Part shown: in pieces, positions 41,706 to 50,802 of the stretch
Position numbering within the stretch: the stretch's first letter is position 1
How the letters are laid out: the number at the start of each line of letters is the position of its first letter
Source of the DNA: Streptomyces sp. AP-93
GTDB lineage: Bacteria; Actinomycetota; Actinomycetes; Streptomycetales; Streptomycetaceae
Assembly: GCF_022808175.1 (NCBI RefSeq)
Contig: NZ_JALGBX010000024.1
Coordinates: forward strand, 48,012 to 112,011
Length of the DNA stretch: 64,000 nucleotides
Reading direction: 5' to 3'
Translations under genes and position numbers: made by a program
The notes under the pieces: model-generated
Told to the model about the DNA's origin: nothing
What the model saw: the letters and a program-made list of their open reading frames with translations, nothing else
Databases searched by the model: none

Positions 41706-41791
41706 GGGTTCCGGGCTCTCCTGGATCAGGTGGGGGGTGTCCGTCCAATTATGAACGCACACCACCCCCTCCTGGTTCCAGGGACGGGCGG

Positions 41792-42544
41792 CTAGACCTT
41801 GCAGACGGCGTTGGCCAGGATCGCGTCCCGCACGAACACCGCCAGCCCCGGCCGCACGGCGTCGTAGTACGCCGTGAACCGCTCGTCCGCGACGTACATC
41901 TCGCCGAGGCCGGTGTGGATCTCGTACGTGCAGAAGTAGTGGCTGCCGTTGATCCAGCCGCGGTGTTCCTCGGCCAGGTCCATGGCCTCCTCGGACTCCG
42001 CGGATGTCCCGGAGTCCAGCAGGGCGGCGAACCGCCGGTTGATGTCCTCGGCCAGGGCCTGGATCCGCAGCCAGTCCTCCTTGGTGCAGGAGGCGGTCCG
42101 GCGGGCGGACTCCCGGTAGGTGTCGCCCCAGCGGCGTTCTGCCTCCTCGGCGTGCTCCCCGGGATCGAAATCGCCGAAGACCTCGAACCGCTCCTCGGGC
42201 GTGAGGTTGATGCCCATCTTCTTCGCCTCCATGGCGTGCTCGACGGCCGCGGCCATCTGCTGGAGCCGGGCGATCCGGTCGGTCAGGAGAGCGTGCTGCC
42301 GGCGCAGGTGCTCCCCCGGGTCCGATTCCGGGTCGTCCAGCAGGACCGCGACCTCTTCGAGCGGAAAGCCGAGCTCCCGGTAGAACAGGACCCGCTGCAG
42401 CCGGTCGAGGTCGGCGTCGTCGTACCGCCGGTGTCCCGCATGGCTGCGGCCGCTCGGGGAGAGCAGCCCGATCTCGTCGTAGTGGTGCAGCGTGCGCACC
42501 GTGACTCCGGCGAATCCGGCGACCTGGCCCACGGAGTAGCCCAT
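41792..42544 (-). CDS. MerR-family TipA-like regulator with TipAS domain
   Basis: 250 residues, close to TipAL length. The N-terminal MerR winged helix (YSVGQVAGFAGVTVRTLHHYDEIGLL) is followed by a coiled dimerisation helix (~75-110) and a TipAS drug-binding domain (MGINLTPEERFEVFGDFDP). In TipAL, from memory, two Cys lie in the HYDC...HTC segment and the second is linked covalently to thiopeptides. Here the segment reads HYFCTYEIHTG: the first Cys is kept (C205) and the second is Gly (G212). It therefore probably recognises other ligands or binds non-covalently. The ATG at 42544 is the family start. Confidence 0.88.
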   Translation of the reverse strand: MGYSVGQVAGFAGVTVRTLHHYDEIGLLSPSGRSHAGHRRYDDADLDRLQRVLFYRELGFPLEEVAVLLDDPESDPGEHLRRQHALLTDRIARLQQMAAAVEHAMEAKKMGINLTPEERFEVFGDFDPGEHAEEAERRWGDTYRESARRTASCTKEDWLRIQALAEDINRRFAALLDSGTSAESEEAMDLAEEHRGWINGSHYFCTYEIHTGLGEMYVADERFTAYYDAVRPGLAVFVRDAILANAVCKV

Positions 42545-42679
42545 CGCTTTCCGCTCCTCTTCTCGGGTACGCGGCCCAGCCTGGTCCCTCACGCCGCGTG
42601 AGGTGCAAGCCCCGGTACCGGGCCCGGACGCCGGACCCGGTGGTTCAACGACCCGAACCGGAAGCCGGAGCCGGGTCCG

Positions 42680-43522
42680 CTAGCGGCTCAGTTCCCTGAA
42701 CCGCTTCACCGCCAGCGGGAAGAACACCGCGATCAGGGCCACCGGCCAGGCCACCGCGAGCAGTTCCGCATGGATAGCGGCCCACGAGTCGCCTGCGGCG
42801 CCCGGGTTGCCGAACAGGCCGCGTACCGCGGAGGCCGTCGCCGACATCGGGTTCCACTCCACGATCGCGCCCAGCCAGGACGGCATCGATTCGGGCGAGG
42901 CGATGGCGTTGGAGAGGAAGCTGACCGGCCAGACCAGGATCTGCACCGCCTGCACCAGCTCCGGCTTGCCCGCGACCATCGCCAGGTGGATGCCGATCCA
43001 CAGCATCGCGAACCGCAACAGCAACAGCAGCCCCACCGCTCCCATGAAGGAGGCGAATCCCTCGTGCCAGCGCCAGCCGATCGCGTAGCCGACCGCGAGC
43101 ATCACCGTCAGGCCGACCACCGACTGCAGCATGTCCGCGACGCTCCGGCCGACCAGGACCGCGCCGGAGTGCATGGGCATCGAGCGGAACCGGTCGATGA
43201 CCCCCTTTCCGAGGTCCTGGGTGACCGAGAGCATGGTCCCCTCGAGGCCGAAGGCCATGGTCATGGTGAGCATGCCGGGGACGAGGTAGGCCTTGAAGTC
43301 TCCCTGGACGCCCGCTCCACCGCCGATCAGGTAGCTGAACATCAGCAGCATCATCACGGGGAAGACCAGCCCGACGACCACCTGCACGGGCTGGCGCGTC
43401 CAGTGCGCCAGTTCGCGACGGGTCATCGTCCACGAGTCGGCGGCCGCCCAGCGCAGCTTCGAGCCGGTGTCGTACACCGTATCCACGGGGAGCGCCGTGT
43501 TCACGGGGTGCGTCGCGCTCAT
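42680..43522 (-). CDS. ABC-2 type transporter permease (DrrB-like)
   Basis: 280 residues with six hydrophobic segments and the ABC-2 motif DRFRSMPMHSGAVLVGRSVADML. It forms the membrane part of an exporter with the ATPase encoded directly upstream; the ATG overlaps the ATPase stop by 4 nt (ATGA). DrrAB-type pumps expel drugs such as anthracyclines; the substrate here is unknown. Expression is probably repressed by the divergent PadR protein. Confidence 0.87.
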   Translation of the reverse strand: MSATHPVNTALPVDTVYDTGSKLRWAAADSWTMTRRELAHWTRQPVQVVVGLVFPVMMLLMFSYLIGGGAGVQGDFKAYLVPGMLTMTMAFGLEGTMLSVTQDLGKGVIDRFRSMPMHSGAVLVGRSVADMLQSVVGLTVMLAVGYAIGWRWHEGFASFMGAVGLLLLLRFAMLWIGIHLAMVAGKPELVQAVQILVWPVSFLSNAIASPESMPSWLGAIVEWNPMSATASAVRGLFGNPGAAGDSWAAIHAELLAVAWPVALIAVFFPLAVKRFRELSR

Positions 43523-44457
43523 GCGGCATCCTCCTTCGTCAGGTGTATGAAGACTTCGTCGAGGGTGGGCCGGCGCACCGCGATGTCCTCGGCCTCGATC
43601 CCGGCCGCCTCCAGCGCCCGTACGGTCGCGGTCAGGGCGGCCATCCGGTTGCTCACCGCGGCGCTGACCATCCGCCGGTCCTCGTCCACCGTCGCTGCGC
43701 CGGGCAGCAGGGAGGCCGCGCGCGCCAGCTGGGCCGCGTCGTGCAGGACCACGTCGATGCGGTCGCCGCCCGTCTTGGTCTTCAGCTCGTCGGCCGTGCC
43801 TTCCGCGATGACCTTGCCGTGGTTGATCACCGCGATCTGGTCGGCCAGCTGGTCGGCCTCCTCGAGGTACTGCGTGGTCAGCAGAACGGTCGTGCCGCCG
43901 CCGACCAGGGAGCGCACGGCACTCCACACCTCGGTGCGGCCGCGGGGGTCGAGCCCGGTCGTGGGCTCGTCCAGGAAAAGGACCTGCGGCCGGGAGATGA
44001 GGGAGGCCGCGAGGTCGAGCCGCCGCCGCATGCCACCGCTGTACTGCTTGACTGCCTTCGTTCCGGTGTCCTCGAGCCCGAACTGGCGCAGGAGTTCATC
44101 GGCCCGGACCCCCGCCCTGCGGGCGCCGAGGTGGTAGAGGCGGCCGAACATCTCCAGGTTCTGGCGGCCGCTGAGCTCCTCGTCGACGGCGGCGCTCTGG
44201 CCGAGCAGTCCGATCCGCGAGCGCACCTCGTCGGCCCGGGTCCTCGCGTCGATGCCCGCCACCTCCACGCGTCCCTCGTCGGGGCGCAGCAGCGTGGACA
44301 TGATGCGGACGGCCGTGGTCTTGCCGGCACCGTTCGGGCCGAGGATTCCCTGGACGGTACCGGCCCGGACGGTGAGATCGAGGCCGTCGAGGGCCCGCTT
44401 GTCCCGGTACCTCTTCCGCAGTCCTTCGACGACGATCGCCGGATCGTGGTCAGACAA
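43519..44457 (-). CDS. ABC transporter ATP-binding protein (DrrA-like)
   Basis: 312 residues. Walker A GPNGAGKTT, signature YSGGMRRRLDLA, Walker B VLFLDEPTTGLD and H-loop LLTTQYLEEADQLAD are present, with the DrrA-type C-terminal domain (VVLHDAAQLARAASLL). The TTG at 44457 is chosen because it has GAGGAGAG at correct spacing; no ATG or GTG fits. The first PadR operator (44478-44489) lies 21 nt upstream of the start. Confidence 0.88.
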   Translation of the reverse strand: MSDHDPAIVVEGLRKRYRDKRALDGLDLTVRAGTVQGILGPNGAGKTTAVRIMSTLLRPDEGRVEVAGIDARTRADEVRSRIGLLGQSAAVDEELSGRQNLEMFGRLYHLGARRAGVRADELLRQFGLEDTGTKAVKQYSGGMRRRLDLAASLISRPQVLFLDEPTTGLDPRGRTEVWSAVRSLVGGGTTVLLTTQYLEEADQLADQIAVINHGKVIAEGTADELKTKTGGDRIDVVLHDAAQLARAASLLPGAATVDEDRRMVSAAVSNRMAALTATVRALEAAGIEAEDIAVRRPTLDEVFIHLTKEDAA

Positions 44458-44477
44458 ATCGCTCTCCTCGCTTGATG

Positions 44478-44560
44478 GTCAAACTTGACTAGCCCCCTCA
44501 AGGTAGGCCGCCTTCATTGGTTAGTCAAACTTGATTAGAGATAGGGTAGTCAAAATGAGC
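44478..44560. promoter_or_regulatory. PadR operator array in divergent promoter region
   Basis: Three related sites are present: GTCAAACTTGAC (44478-44489, a near-perfect palindrome), GTCAAACTTGAT (44524-44535) and the weaker GTCAAAATGAGC (44549-44560). They lie between the ATPase gene and padR. A TAGGGT -10-like box (44542-44547) overlaps the cluster, so binding could shut down both directions. Confidence 0.7.
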
Positions 44561-44576
44561 TAGGAGGGAGAGGCCC

Positions 44577-45215
44577 GTGTCAGCGATCCGGCTGCTGGTC
44601 CTGGGCGCGGTCCGCATGCACGGACGGGCGCACGGCTACCAGGTGCGCAACGACCTGGAATTCTGGGGCGCCCACGAGTGGTCCAACGCCAAGCCCGGTT
44701 CGATCTACCACGCGCTCAAGCAGATGGCGAAGCAGGGACTGCTCCTCGCGCACGAGGTCGCGCCGAGCGCCGTCGGCGGCCCGCCGCGCGTCGAGTACGA
44801 GATCACCGACCAGGGCACCGCGGAGTACCTCACGTTGCTGCGCCAGGCCCTGACTTCGTACGACCAGAAGATGGACATGCTCTCGGCCGGCATCGGATTC
44901 ATCGTCGACCTGCCGCGGGCCGAGGCCGTCGCACTCCTCAAGGAGCGCATCAGCGGTCTCGAGCAGTGGCGGGCCGGGGTCACCGCGTACTACACGCCGG
45001 AGGAGGGGCCCGAACAGCTCGGGCACATCGGCGAGATCATGAACATGTGGGTGCACTCGGCCGACAGCGAGGCCGCGTGGACACGCAGTCTGATCGGGCG
45101 GATCGAGGGCGGCGCGTACACCTTCGCGGGGGAGGGCGAACCCTTCGTGGGGGTGCTCGCGGACGACGAGCCGAACCCGTTCGCGACGGGTCCGCATCCC
45201 GAGGACCTCCGCTAG
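44577..45215 (+). CDS. PadR-family transcriptional regulator
   Basis: 212 residues. The N-terminal winged helix is IRLLVLGAVRMHGRAHGYQV with WSNAKPGSIYHALKQMAKQGLL and the wing RVEYEITDQG; a C-terminal helical domain (~95-190) provides dimerisation and the ligand pocket. GGAGGGAG precedes the GTG at 44577. It is divergent from the ABC exporter and should bind the GTCAA-N2-TTGAC sites between them, being relieved by a compound the pump exports. Confidence 0.9.
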   Translation: MSAIRLLVLGAVRMHGRAHGYQVRNDLEFWGAHEWSNAKPGSIYHALKQMAKQGLLLAHEVAPSAVGGPPRVEYEITDQGTAEYLTLLRQALTSYDQKMDMLSAGIGFIVDLPRAEAVALLKERISGLEQWRAGVTAYYTPEEGPEQLGHIGEIMNMWVHSADSEAAWTRSLIGRIEGGAYTFAGEGEPFVGVLADDEPNPFATGPHPEDLR

Positions 45216-45223
45216 CGGCGCAC

Positions 45224-45253
45224 CCCGGCGGCGGCACCGGTGCCGCCGCCGGG
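45224..45253. terminator. 30-bp perfect palindrome after padR
   Basis: CCCGGCGGCGGCACC is directly followed by its reverse complement GGTGCCGCCGCCGGG. It sits between convergent padR and dinB-type genes and is likely a bidirectional terminator. Confidence 0.7.
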
Positions 45254-45300
45254 TACACCCCCGCGCGCCGTGGCCCGTGCTGTTGCCGGTCACAGCACTA

Positions 45301-45804
45301 CTAGCCCATGGCGCGGGTGCCGTCGATTGACTCGCGGATGATGTCGGCGTGACCCGCGTGCCGGGCGAACTCCTCCACCAGGTGCAGGAGCATCCAGCGC
45401 ATCGAGACCTTGGCGTCCGCCGGGAACCACGGGGCCGGAGGCAGCGGGAAGCTCTCGTCGAGGCTGGGTACGGCGGTGATGAACGCCTCCGTCTCCTGCC
45501 TGATCCCGTCCCAGTAGGCCAGCACCGAAGGCATGGACTCGTCCCCGACCAGCCGGAAGCCGTCGGCCCAGTCGCCCTCCGGGGGCTCGGTCTCGCCCTG
45601 CGCCATCCGCAGCCAGCCCTCCTCGCACTGCGCCGCGTGCTTGAGCAGCCCGGACAGGGAGAGCTCGCTGACACTGGGCCGGCTCGCCGCCTGCTCCTCG
45701 GTCAGCCCCTGCGCGGCCTCGCGCAGCGCCGTGCGCTGGGCCTCGACGAAGGCGAGGAGCGTGCCGCGCTCGTCACCGGGGACCTCCATGGAAATCTGAG
45801 CCAT
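45301..45804 (-). CDS. DinB-family (DUF664) protein
   Basis: 167 residues. The four-helix DinB fold carries three likely metal-binding His (LLKHAAQCE near residue 55; LLHLVEEFARHAGHADIIRE near 140-155). Actinobacterial members include mycothiol-dependent transferases; the substrate is unknown. The ATG at 45804 fits the domain start. Confidence 0.85.
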   Translation of the reverse strand: MAQISMEVPGDERGTLLAFVEAQRTALREAAQGLTEEQAASRPSVSELSLSGLLKHAAQCEEGWLRMAQGETEPPEGDWADGFRLVGDESMPSVLAYWDGIRQETEAFITAVPSLDESFPLPPAPWFPADAKVSMRWMLLHLVEEFARHAGHADIIRESIDGTRAMG

Positions 45805-45914
45805 GACCTGACCGCCTTCTGTTCCGTGTGTCCTGCGTGTCTCTCCTGCTGACGAGAACCACGTTACGAACCCTTGCGGTCAGCTTCCGTCCGCAATCAC
45901 GGGAATGGCGGGAA

Positions 45915-47993
45915 TCACTGGTTTTCCTGCCGGACCGGCGGGAGCTCCGTCTGCGGCTTGGGCAGCAGGGCCTTCTTCAGGTCCTGGGCGCCCTTCGCGT
46001 CCAGGCCGTACATCGCCTCGTAGATCTTGCGGACGGCCGGTCCCGAGGCTCCGGAGCCGGTGCCGCCCTGGGAGATGGTCATCACGATCGCGTAGTCCTC
46101 GGTGTAGGAGGCGAACCACGAGGTGGTCTGCTTGCCCTGGACCTCGGCCGTACCGGTCTTCGCGTGCATCGGGATCTGCTTCTGCGGCCAGCCGCCGAAC
46201 CGCCAGGCCGCGCTGCCGGTGGTGGCCACGTCGGCGAGGGCGCCGTCGATGTCCTTGCGGAGCTTGGCGTTCATCGGGAGCCTGCCCTGTTCCTTCGGGG
46301 CGATCTCCTTGACCGAGGTGCCGTCGGCGCTGACCACGGCCTTGCCGATGCTGGGCTGGTGCAGGGTGCCGCCGTTGGCGATGGCGGCGTAGACGGAGGC
46401 CATCTGGATCGGGGTGACGAGGGTGTCGCCCTGGCCGATGGAGTAGTTGATCGCGTCGCCCTCGCGGAGCTGGTTGCCCTGGCGGCAGTTCTCGTAGGCG
46501 ATCTTCTCGGCGTACGAGCCGTTCTTCTTGCCGTCGCGGCACCAGGCGGCCTTGTTCGCCTCGAAGAAGTCCTTCTTCCACTGGCGGTCGGGGACCCGGC
46601 CCGGGACCTCGCTGGGCAGGTCGATGCCGGTGCGCTTGCCGAGGCCGAACTCGTGGGCGGTCTTGAAGAACCAGTCGCTCGGCTTGGCCTTGGGCTTGAT
46701 GCCGCCGTCCTTCTTCCACTCCTGGTCGGCGATGGCGTAGTAGACGGTGTCGCAGGAGACTTCCAGGGCCTTGCCGATGGTGATGTCGCCGTAGCCCTGG
46801 GACTCGAAGTTGGTGAAGACCTGGCTGCCGACCGAGTACGAGCTCGGGCAGCCGTAGAGCCGGTTGAAGGGGTAGCCGGCGTTGACCGCGGCCGCCGAGG
46901 AGACCACCTTGAAGATCGAGCCGGGGGCCGCCTGGCCCTGGATGGCGCGGTTCAGCAGCGGGTAGTTCGACGCCTTGTCGGTGAGGGAGGCGTAGTCCTT
47001 CGCGGAGATCCCGCCGACCCAGGCGTTCGGGTCGTAGGTCGGGTTCGACGCCATCGCGACGACCCGGCCGGTCTTGGACTCCATGACCACGACGGCGCCC
47101 GAGTCGGCCTCGTAGTGGCGGCCCGTGTTGTTCTTGTCGATGCCCTTGCGGGCCTCGATCATCGCGTTGTTCAGCTCGCGCTCGGCCACGGCCTGCACGC
47201 GCGAGTCGATCGAGGTCACGATGTTGGCGCCCGGCTGCGGCTTGTCGCTCACTCCCTCGCCGATGATCCGGCCGAGGTTGTCCACCTCGTAGCGGGTGAT
47301 GCCCGCCTTGCCGCGCAGGTCCTTGTCGTAGGTGCGCTCCAGGCCGCTGCGGCCCACCTGGTCGGAGCGCAGGTACGGGGAGTCGGAGCCCTTCGCCTTG
47401 GTGATCTCCTCGTCGGTCACCGGGGAGAGGTAGCCGAGCACCTGGGAGGTGTTGGCGCCGTCGGGGCCGGCGTAGCGGCGCAGGGCGGTGGGCTCGGCGG
47501 TGATGCCGGGGAACTGCTCGGCGTGCTCCCGTATCTCCAGGACCTGGTCGGTGGTGGCCTCGTCGGTGATGGGGATCGGCTGGTACGGGGAGCCGTTCCA
47601 GCAGGGCTTGGGGGTCTTGGCGTCGCACAGCCGCACGCCGTTGACCACGTCCTCGGGGCTGAGGCCCAGGACTCCGGCGAGCTCGGTGAGGACGCCCTTG
47701 CCGCGGTCCTTCATCTTGGAGAGCTCGGTGCGGCTGGCGGAGACCACCATGCGGGTCTCGTTGTCGGCGAGCGGGATCCCGCGGGAATCGAGGATCGAGC
47801 CGCGCACGGCGGGCTGGACCACCTGCTGGGTGTGGTTGTTCTTCGCCTCGTCCGTGTACTCCTGGCCGTTGCGTATCTGGAGGTACCACAGACGCCCGCC
47901 GAGGGTCAGCAGCAGCGAGAACACCACGATCTGGATCATGACGAGCCGGTTCTGGACCCGGGGTGTGCGCCCGGTCTCCGGTATGTTGCTCAA
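45915..47993 (-). CDS. class B penicillin-binding protein 2 (transpeptidase)
   Basis: 692 residues. One N-terminal membrane helix (~18-38), a pedestal/dimer domain with RGSILDSRGIPLADN, then the transpeptidase with SxxK (S359-I-F-K362 in APGSIFKV), SxN in NYSIGQGD and KTG in MHAKTGTAEV. It cross-links peptidoglycan for elongation- or septum-type synthesis. The TTG at 47993 is selected because GGGAGAG is directly upstream. It is preceded on the same strand by an aldehyde dehydrogenase gene, 60 nt away. MrdA-like; I cannot tell which Streptomyces paralogue it is. Confidence 0.9.
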   Translation of the reverse strand: MSNIPETGRTPRVQNRLVMIQIVVFSLLLTLGGRLWYLQIRNGQEYTDEAKNNHTQQVVQPAVRGSILDSRGIPLADNETRMVVSASRTELSKMKDRGKGVLTELAGVLGLSPEDVVNGVRLCDAKTPKPCWNGSPYQPIPITDEATTDQVLEIREHAEQFPGITAEPTALRRYAGPDGANTSQVLGYLSPVTDEEITKAKGSDSPYLRSDQVGRSGLERTYDKDLRGKAGITRYEVDNLGRIIGEGVSDKPQPGANIVTSIDSRVQAVAERELNNAMIEARKGIDKNNTGRHYEADSGAVVVMESKTGRVVAMASNPTYDPNAWVGGISAKDYASLTDKASNYPLLNRAIQGQAAPGSIFKVVSSAAAVNAGYPFNRLYGCPSSYSVGSQVFTNFESQGYGDITIGKALEVSCDTVYYAIADQEWKKDGGIKPKAKPSDWFFKTAHEFGLGKRTGIDLPSEVPGRVPDRQWKKDFFEANKAAWCRDGKKNGSYAEKIAYENCRQGNQLREGDAINYSIGQGDTLVTPIQMASVYAAIANGGTLHQPSIGKAVVSADGTSVKEIAPKEQGRLPMNAKLRKDIDGALADVATTGSAAWRFGGWPQKQIPMHAKTGTAEVQGKQTTSWFASYTEDYAIVMTISQGGTGSGASGPAVRKIYEAMYGLDAKGAQDLKKALLPKPQTELPPVRQENQ

Positions 47994-48053
47994 CTCGGCT
48001 CTCCCCCGGACTGGTCATCGCCTGACCCGCCCGAGTCTAGATCCCCGCGGGGA

Positions 48054-49511
48054 CTAGAACGGGAACCGTGTCCGGCCGTGCTGGACCGAGATCCATTTCT
48101 GGGTGGTGAACGCCTCGACGGTGGCCTCGCCGCCCAGGCGGCCCATGCCGGAGGCCTTCTCCCCGCCGAACGCCGCGAGCGGCTCGTCGCCGATGGTGGA
48201 GTCGTTGACGTGGATCATGCCCGTCTCGATGCGCTGCGCGAAGCGGACCCCGCGCTCCACGTCCCGGGTGTGGACGGCGCCGCTCAGTCCGTACGGGGTC
48301 GCGTTGGTGAGGCGGACCGCCTCGTCCTCGCCGTCGAAGACGACGAGGAGGGCGACGGGGCCGAAGATCTCCTGACCGAGCAGCGGGGAGTCCTCGGGGA
48401 GCCCGGCGAGCACGGTGGGCTCGACCAGGTTGCCGCGCGTGGACCCCCGTACGAGGGCCTGCGCGCCGGAGTCGACGGCGCGGTCGACGAGCGCGGTGAG
48501 GGCGTCGGCCTGGAAGGAGTTGATCAGCGGGCCGATGTGGGTGTCGGCGTCGTGCGGGTCGCCGGTGTTCAGGGCGCGCACGCGGGTGGTGAACTTCTCG
48601 GTGAACTCCTCGGCGACGGAGGCGTCGACCAGGATCCGGTTGGCGGCCATGCAGACCTGGCCCTGGTAGACGAAGCGGCTGAAGACGGCCGCGTCCACCG
48701 CGTAGTCGAGGTCGGCGTCGTCGAGGACGACCAGGGCGCTGTTGCCGCTCAGTTCCAGGACGGTCCGCTTGAAGTGGCGGGCGGCGACCGCGCCGACGTG
48801 CCGGCCGACCCGGTCGGAGCCGGCGAAGGAGATGACCTTGGGGACGGGGTGGGTCAGGAGCGCGTCGCCTATCTCGGCTATGTCGGTGACCAGGACGTTG
48901 AGCAGGCCGGCCGGCAGGCCCGCGTCCTCGAAGATCCTGGCGATGACCCCGCCGCCGACGACGGGCGCGTTCTGGTTCGGCTTGATGACCACCGCGTTGC
49001 CCAGCGCGAGGGCCGGGGCGACGGACTTCAGGGTGACCAGGAAGGGGAAGTTGAAGGGGCTGATCACGGCGACGACCCCGACGGGCAGGCGCTGGACCCG
49101 GTTCTCCTTGCCCTCGACCGGCGAGGGCAGGATGCGGCCCTCGGGGCGGACGGCCAGCTGCATGGCCTCGCGGATGAACTCCTTGGCGAGGTGGACCTCG
49201 TACTCGGCCTTGGGACGGGTCCCGCCGAGCTCGTCGATCATCGCCTCGACGATCTCCTTCTCGCGCTCCTCGGTGATCCGCAGGGCGCGTTCCAGGACGG
49301 CTCGTCTGGTGTAGGGGCTGGTGGCGGCCCAGTCCTTCTGGGCCCGCTCGGCGGCCCGGTAGGCCTGGTCGACCTGCTCGACGGTGGCCACGGTGATGGC
49401 CGCGAGCTTCTCCCCGTTGTACGGGTTGACGTCGATGATGTCCCACGACCCGGTTCCGGCCAGCCATTCGCCGTCGATGTACTGGTGAGCCAGGTCCTCG
49501 AATATGGACAT
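48054..49511 (-). CDS. NAD(P)-dependent aldehyde dehydrogenase (benzaldehyde/vanillin dehydrogenase-like)
   Basis: 485 residues. Cofactor-binding VISPFNFPFLV and SFAGSDRVGRHV, general base Glu in LELSGNSALVV and catalytic Cys in YQGQVCMAANR. The latter resembles the aromatic-aldehyde branch (vanillin/benzaldehyde dehydrogenases). It oxidises aldehydes to acids in the cytosol; the true substrate cannot be read from sequence. ATG at 49511. Confidence 0.88.
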   Translation of the reverse strand: MSIFEDLAHQYIDGEWLAGTGSWDIIDVNPYNGEKLAAITVATVEQVDQAYRAAERAQKDWAATSPYTRRAVLERALRITEEREKEIVEAMIDELGGTRPKAEYEVHLAKEFIREAMQLAVRPEGRILPSPVEGKENRVQRLPVGVVAVISPFNFPFLVTLKSVAPALALGNAVVIKPNQNAPVVGGGVIARIFEDAGLPAGLLNVLVTDIAEIGDALLTHPVPKVISFAGSDRVGRHVGAVAARHFKRTVLELSGNSALVVLDDADLDYAVDAAVFSRFVYQGQVCMAANRILVDASVAEEFTEKFTTRVRALNTGDPHDADTHIGPLINSFQADALTALVDRAVDSGAQALVRGSTRGNLVEPTVLAGLPEDSPLLGQEIFGPVALLVVFDGEDEAVRLTNATPYGLSGAVHTRDVERGVRFAQRIETGMIHVNDSTIGDEPLAAFGGEKASGMGRLGGEATVEAFTTQKWISVQHGRTRFPF

Positions 49512-49621
49512 GCCATCCCTTACGTCGAACGCGCGTCCTTGCGCTGCACCGGAGACCCGTGGGTCGTCGTCATGCTCCGATCAAGCATCACGGCCTGATC
49601 AGACGTCATAGTACGTGTGAA

Positions 49622-50482
49622 TCAAGACAGTTGAAGCAGACCGCGCAGGAGATCCCGGGTCTTGTCGGGGTCCGGGCAGTCGCTCTGGAGGCGCAGCATC
49701 GCCCGCTCGTACTGCCCCACTTCCTCTTCTTTGTCGAGGTAGAGGGCGCTGGTGAGCTGTTCCAGATAGACGACGTCCTGGAGGTCGGACTCGGGGAAGC
49801 GCAGCAGGGTGAAGGCGCCGCTCTCACCGGCGTGGCCGCCGAAGGAGAAGGGCATGACCTGCAGGTGCACGTTGGGCCGCTGCGAGATCTCGATGAGGTG
49901 CTCCAGCTGACCGCGCATCACGTCCCGGTCGCCGTACGGGCGGCGCAGCGCGGCCTCGTCGAGGACGGCGTGGAAGACGGGGGCGTTCTCGGAGACCAGC
50001 ACCTTCTGGCGTTCCAGGCGCAGCGCGACCCGGCGGTCGATCTCGGCGCGGCCGGCGCCGGGCATGCCGCGGCTGACCACGGCCTGGGCGTAGGCCTCGG
50101 TCTGCAGCAGGCCGTGCACGAACTGGACCTCGTAGATGCGGATGAGGGAGGCGGCGCCTTCCAGGCCCACGTACGTCTGGAACCAGCCCGGCAGGACATC
50201 GCCGTAACTGTGCCACCAGCCGGCCACGTTGGCCTCGCGGACCAGCCCCAGGAGGGACTCCCGCTCCGTGCCGTCCGTGACTCCGTAGAGCGTGAGGAGG
50301 TCCTCTACGTCTCTGGCCTTGAAGCTCACCCTTCCCAACTCCAAGCGGCTGATCTTCGATTCGGATGCGCGGATCGAGTAACCGGCCGCCTCACGGGTGA
50401 TGCCGCGGGATTCTCGGAGTCGCCTGAGCTGGGAGCCCAGGAGGATGCGGCGCACCACAGAACCACTGGCTTCTGCGGTCAC
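49622..50482 (-). CDS. XRE-family regulator with DUF5753 domain (WhiJ-like)
   Basis: 286 residues. The N-terminal XRE HTH (GSQLRRLRESRGITREAAGYSIRASESKISRLE) is joined to a DUF5753 domain with WWHSYGDVLPGWFQTYVGLE, SRLLRIYEVQFVHGLLQT-like and YGDRDVMRGQLEHL motifs. Such proteins sit in Streptomyces clusters with an RsbW-like ATP-binding protein and a DUF397 protein, as here, and some (WhiJ) affect sporulation. The GTG at 50482 matches the domain start; the long frame to 50929 is an artefact of missing stops. Confidence 0.88.
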   Translation of the reverse strand: MTAEASGSVVRRILLGSQLRRLRESRGITREAAGYSIRASESKISRLELGRVSFKARDVEDLLTLYGVTDGTERESLLGLVREANVAGWWHSYGDVLPGWFQTYVGLEGAASLIRIYEVQFVHGLLQTEAYAQAVVSRGMPGAGRAEIDRRVALRLERQKVLVSENAPVFHAVLDEAALRRPYGDRDVMRGQLEHLIEISQRPNVHLQVMPFSFGGHAGESGAFTLLRFPESDLQDVVYLEQLTSALYLDKEEEVGQYERAMLRLQSDCPDPDKTRDLLRGLLQLS

Positions 50483-50700
50483 GAGTCCTGCCCCTCCCCA
50501 TGCCGTGGATGGATGCGTACGGATACGCGTGATGGCTGCGTCGCAGGGGCCCCCGCGCCCCTCAAAGCCCGCAGTCTGCCACCAAAACGCATCCGCCCGT
50601 ACTCGTTCTGTAACGGATTTGGCCGCGCTGTAAAAGAAGTCCGTAAGTCTGCGTAGGAAGAAATGAGCAAGAACCATCACGGGACCGGACAGGTCCGGCG

Positions 50701-50724
50701 CGTGCACGTGCATCTGCCCTTGCA
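50701..50724 (+). promoter_or_regulatory. 24-bp site A upstream of RsbW-like gene
   Basis: CGTGCACGTGCATCTGCCCT followed by TGCA, with palindromic centre TGCACGTGCA (50703-50712). The same 24-mer with one mismatch lies upstream of the DUF397 gene (51708-51731) in the same orientation relative to its gene. It is 78 nt before the ATG at 50803. The remainder of the 320-nt gap 50483-50802 shows no further clear signal. Confidence 0.6.
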
Positions 50725-50802
50725 TCCGGCTCCGCCATTCGGAACCATGGTCCCGCGCACCTGCGTGCCCCGCAGTTCTTTCGAATCCCGGGAGTGCCTC
50801 GC

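Noticed and set aside
41001..42608. 535-codon fusion of the MerR and DedA regions
   Set aside because: The first half is an out-of-frame reading of the TipA-like gene. DedA starts at the GTG 41705 with its own ribosome binding site.
45828..49598. 1256-codon open frame on the plus strand
   Set aside because: It is the antisense shadow of the PBP and aldehyde dehydrogenase genes, both of which have clear catalytic motifs on the other strand.
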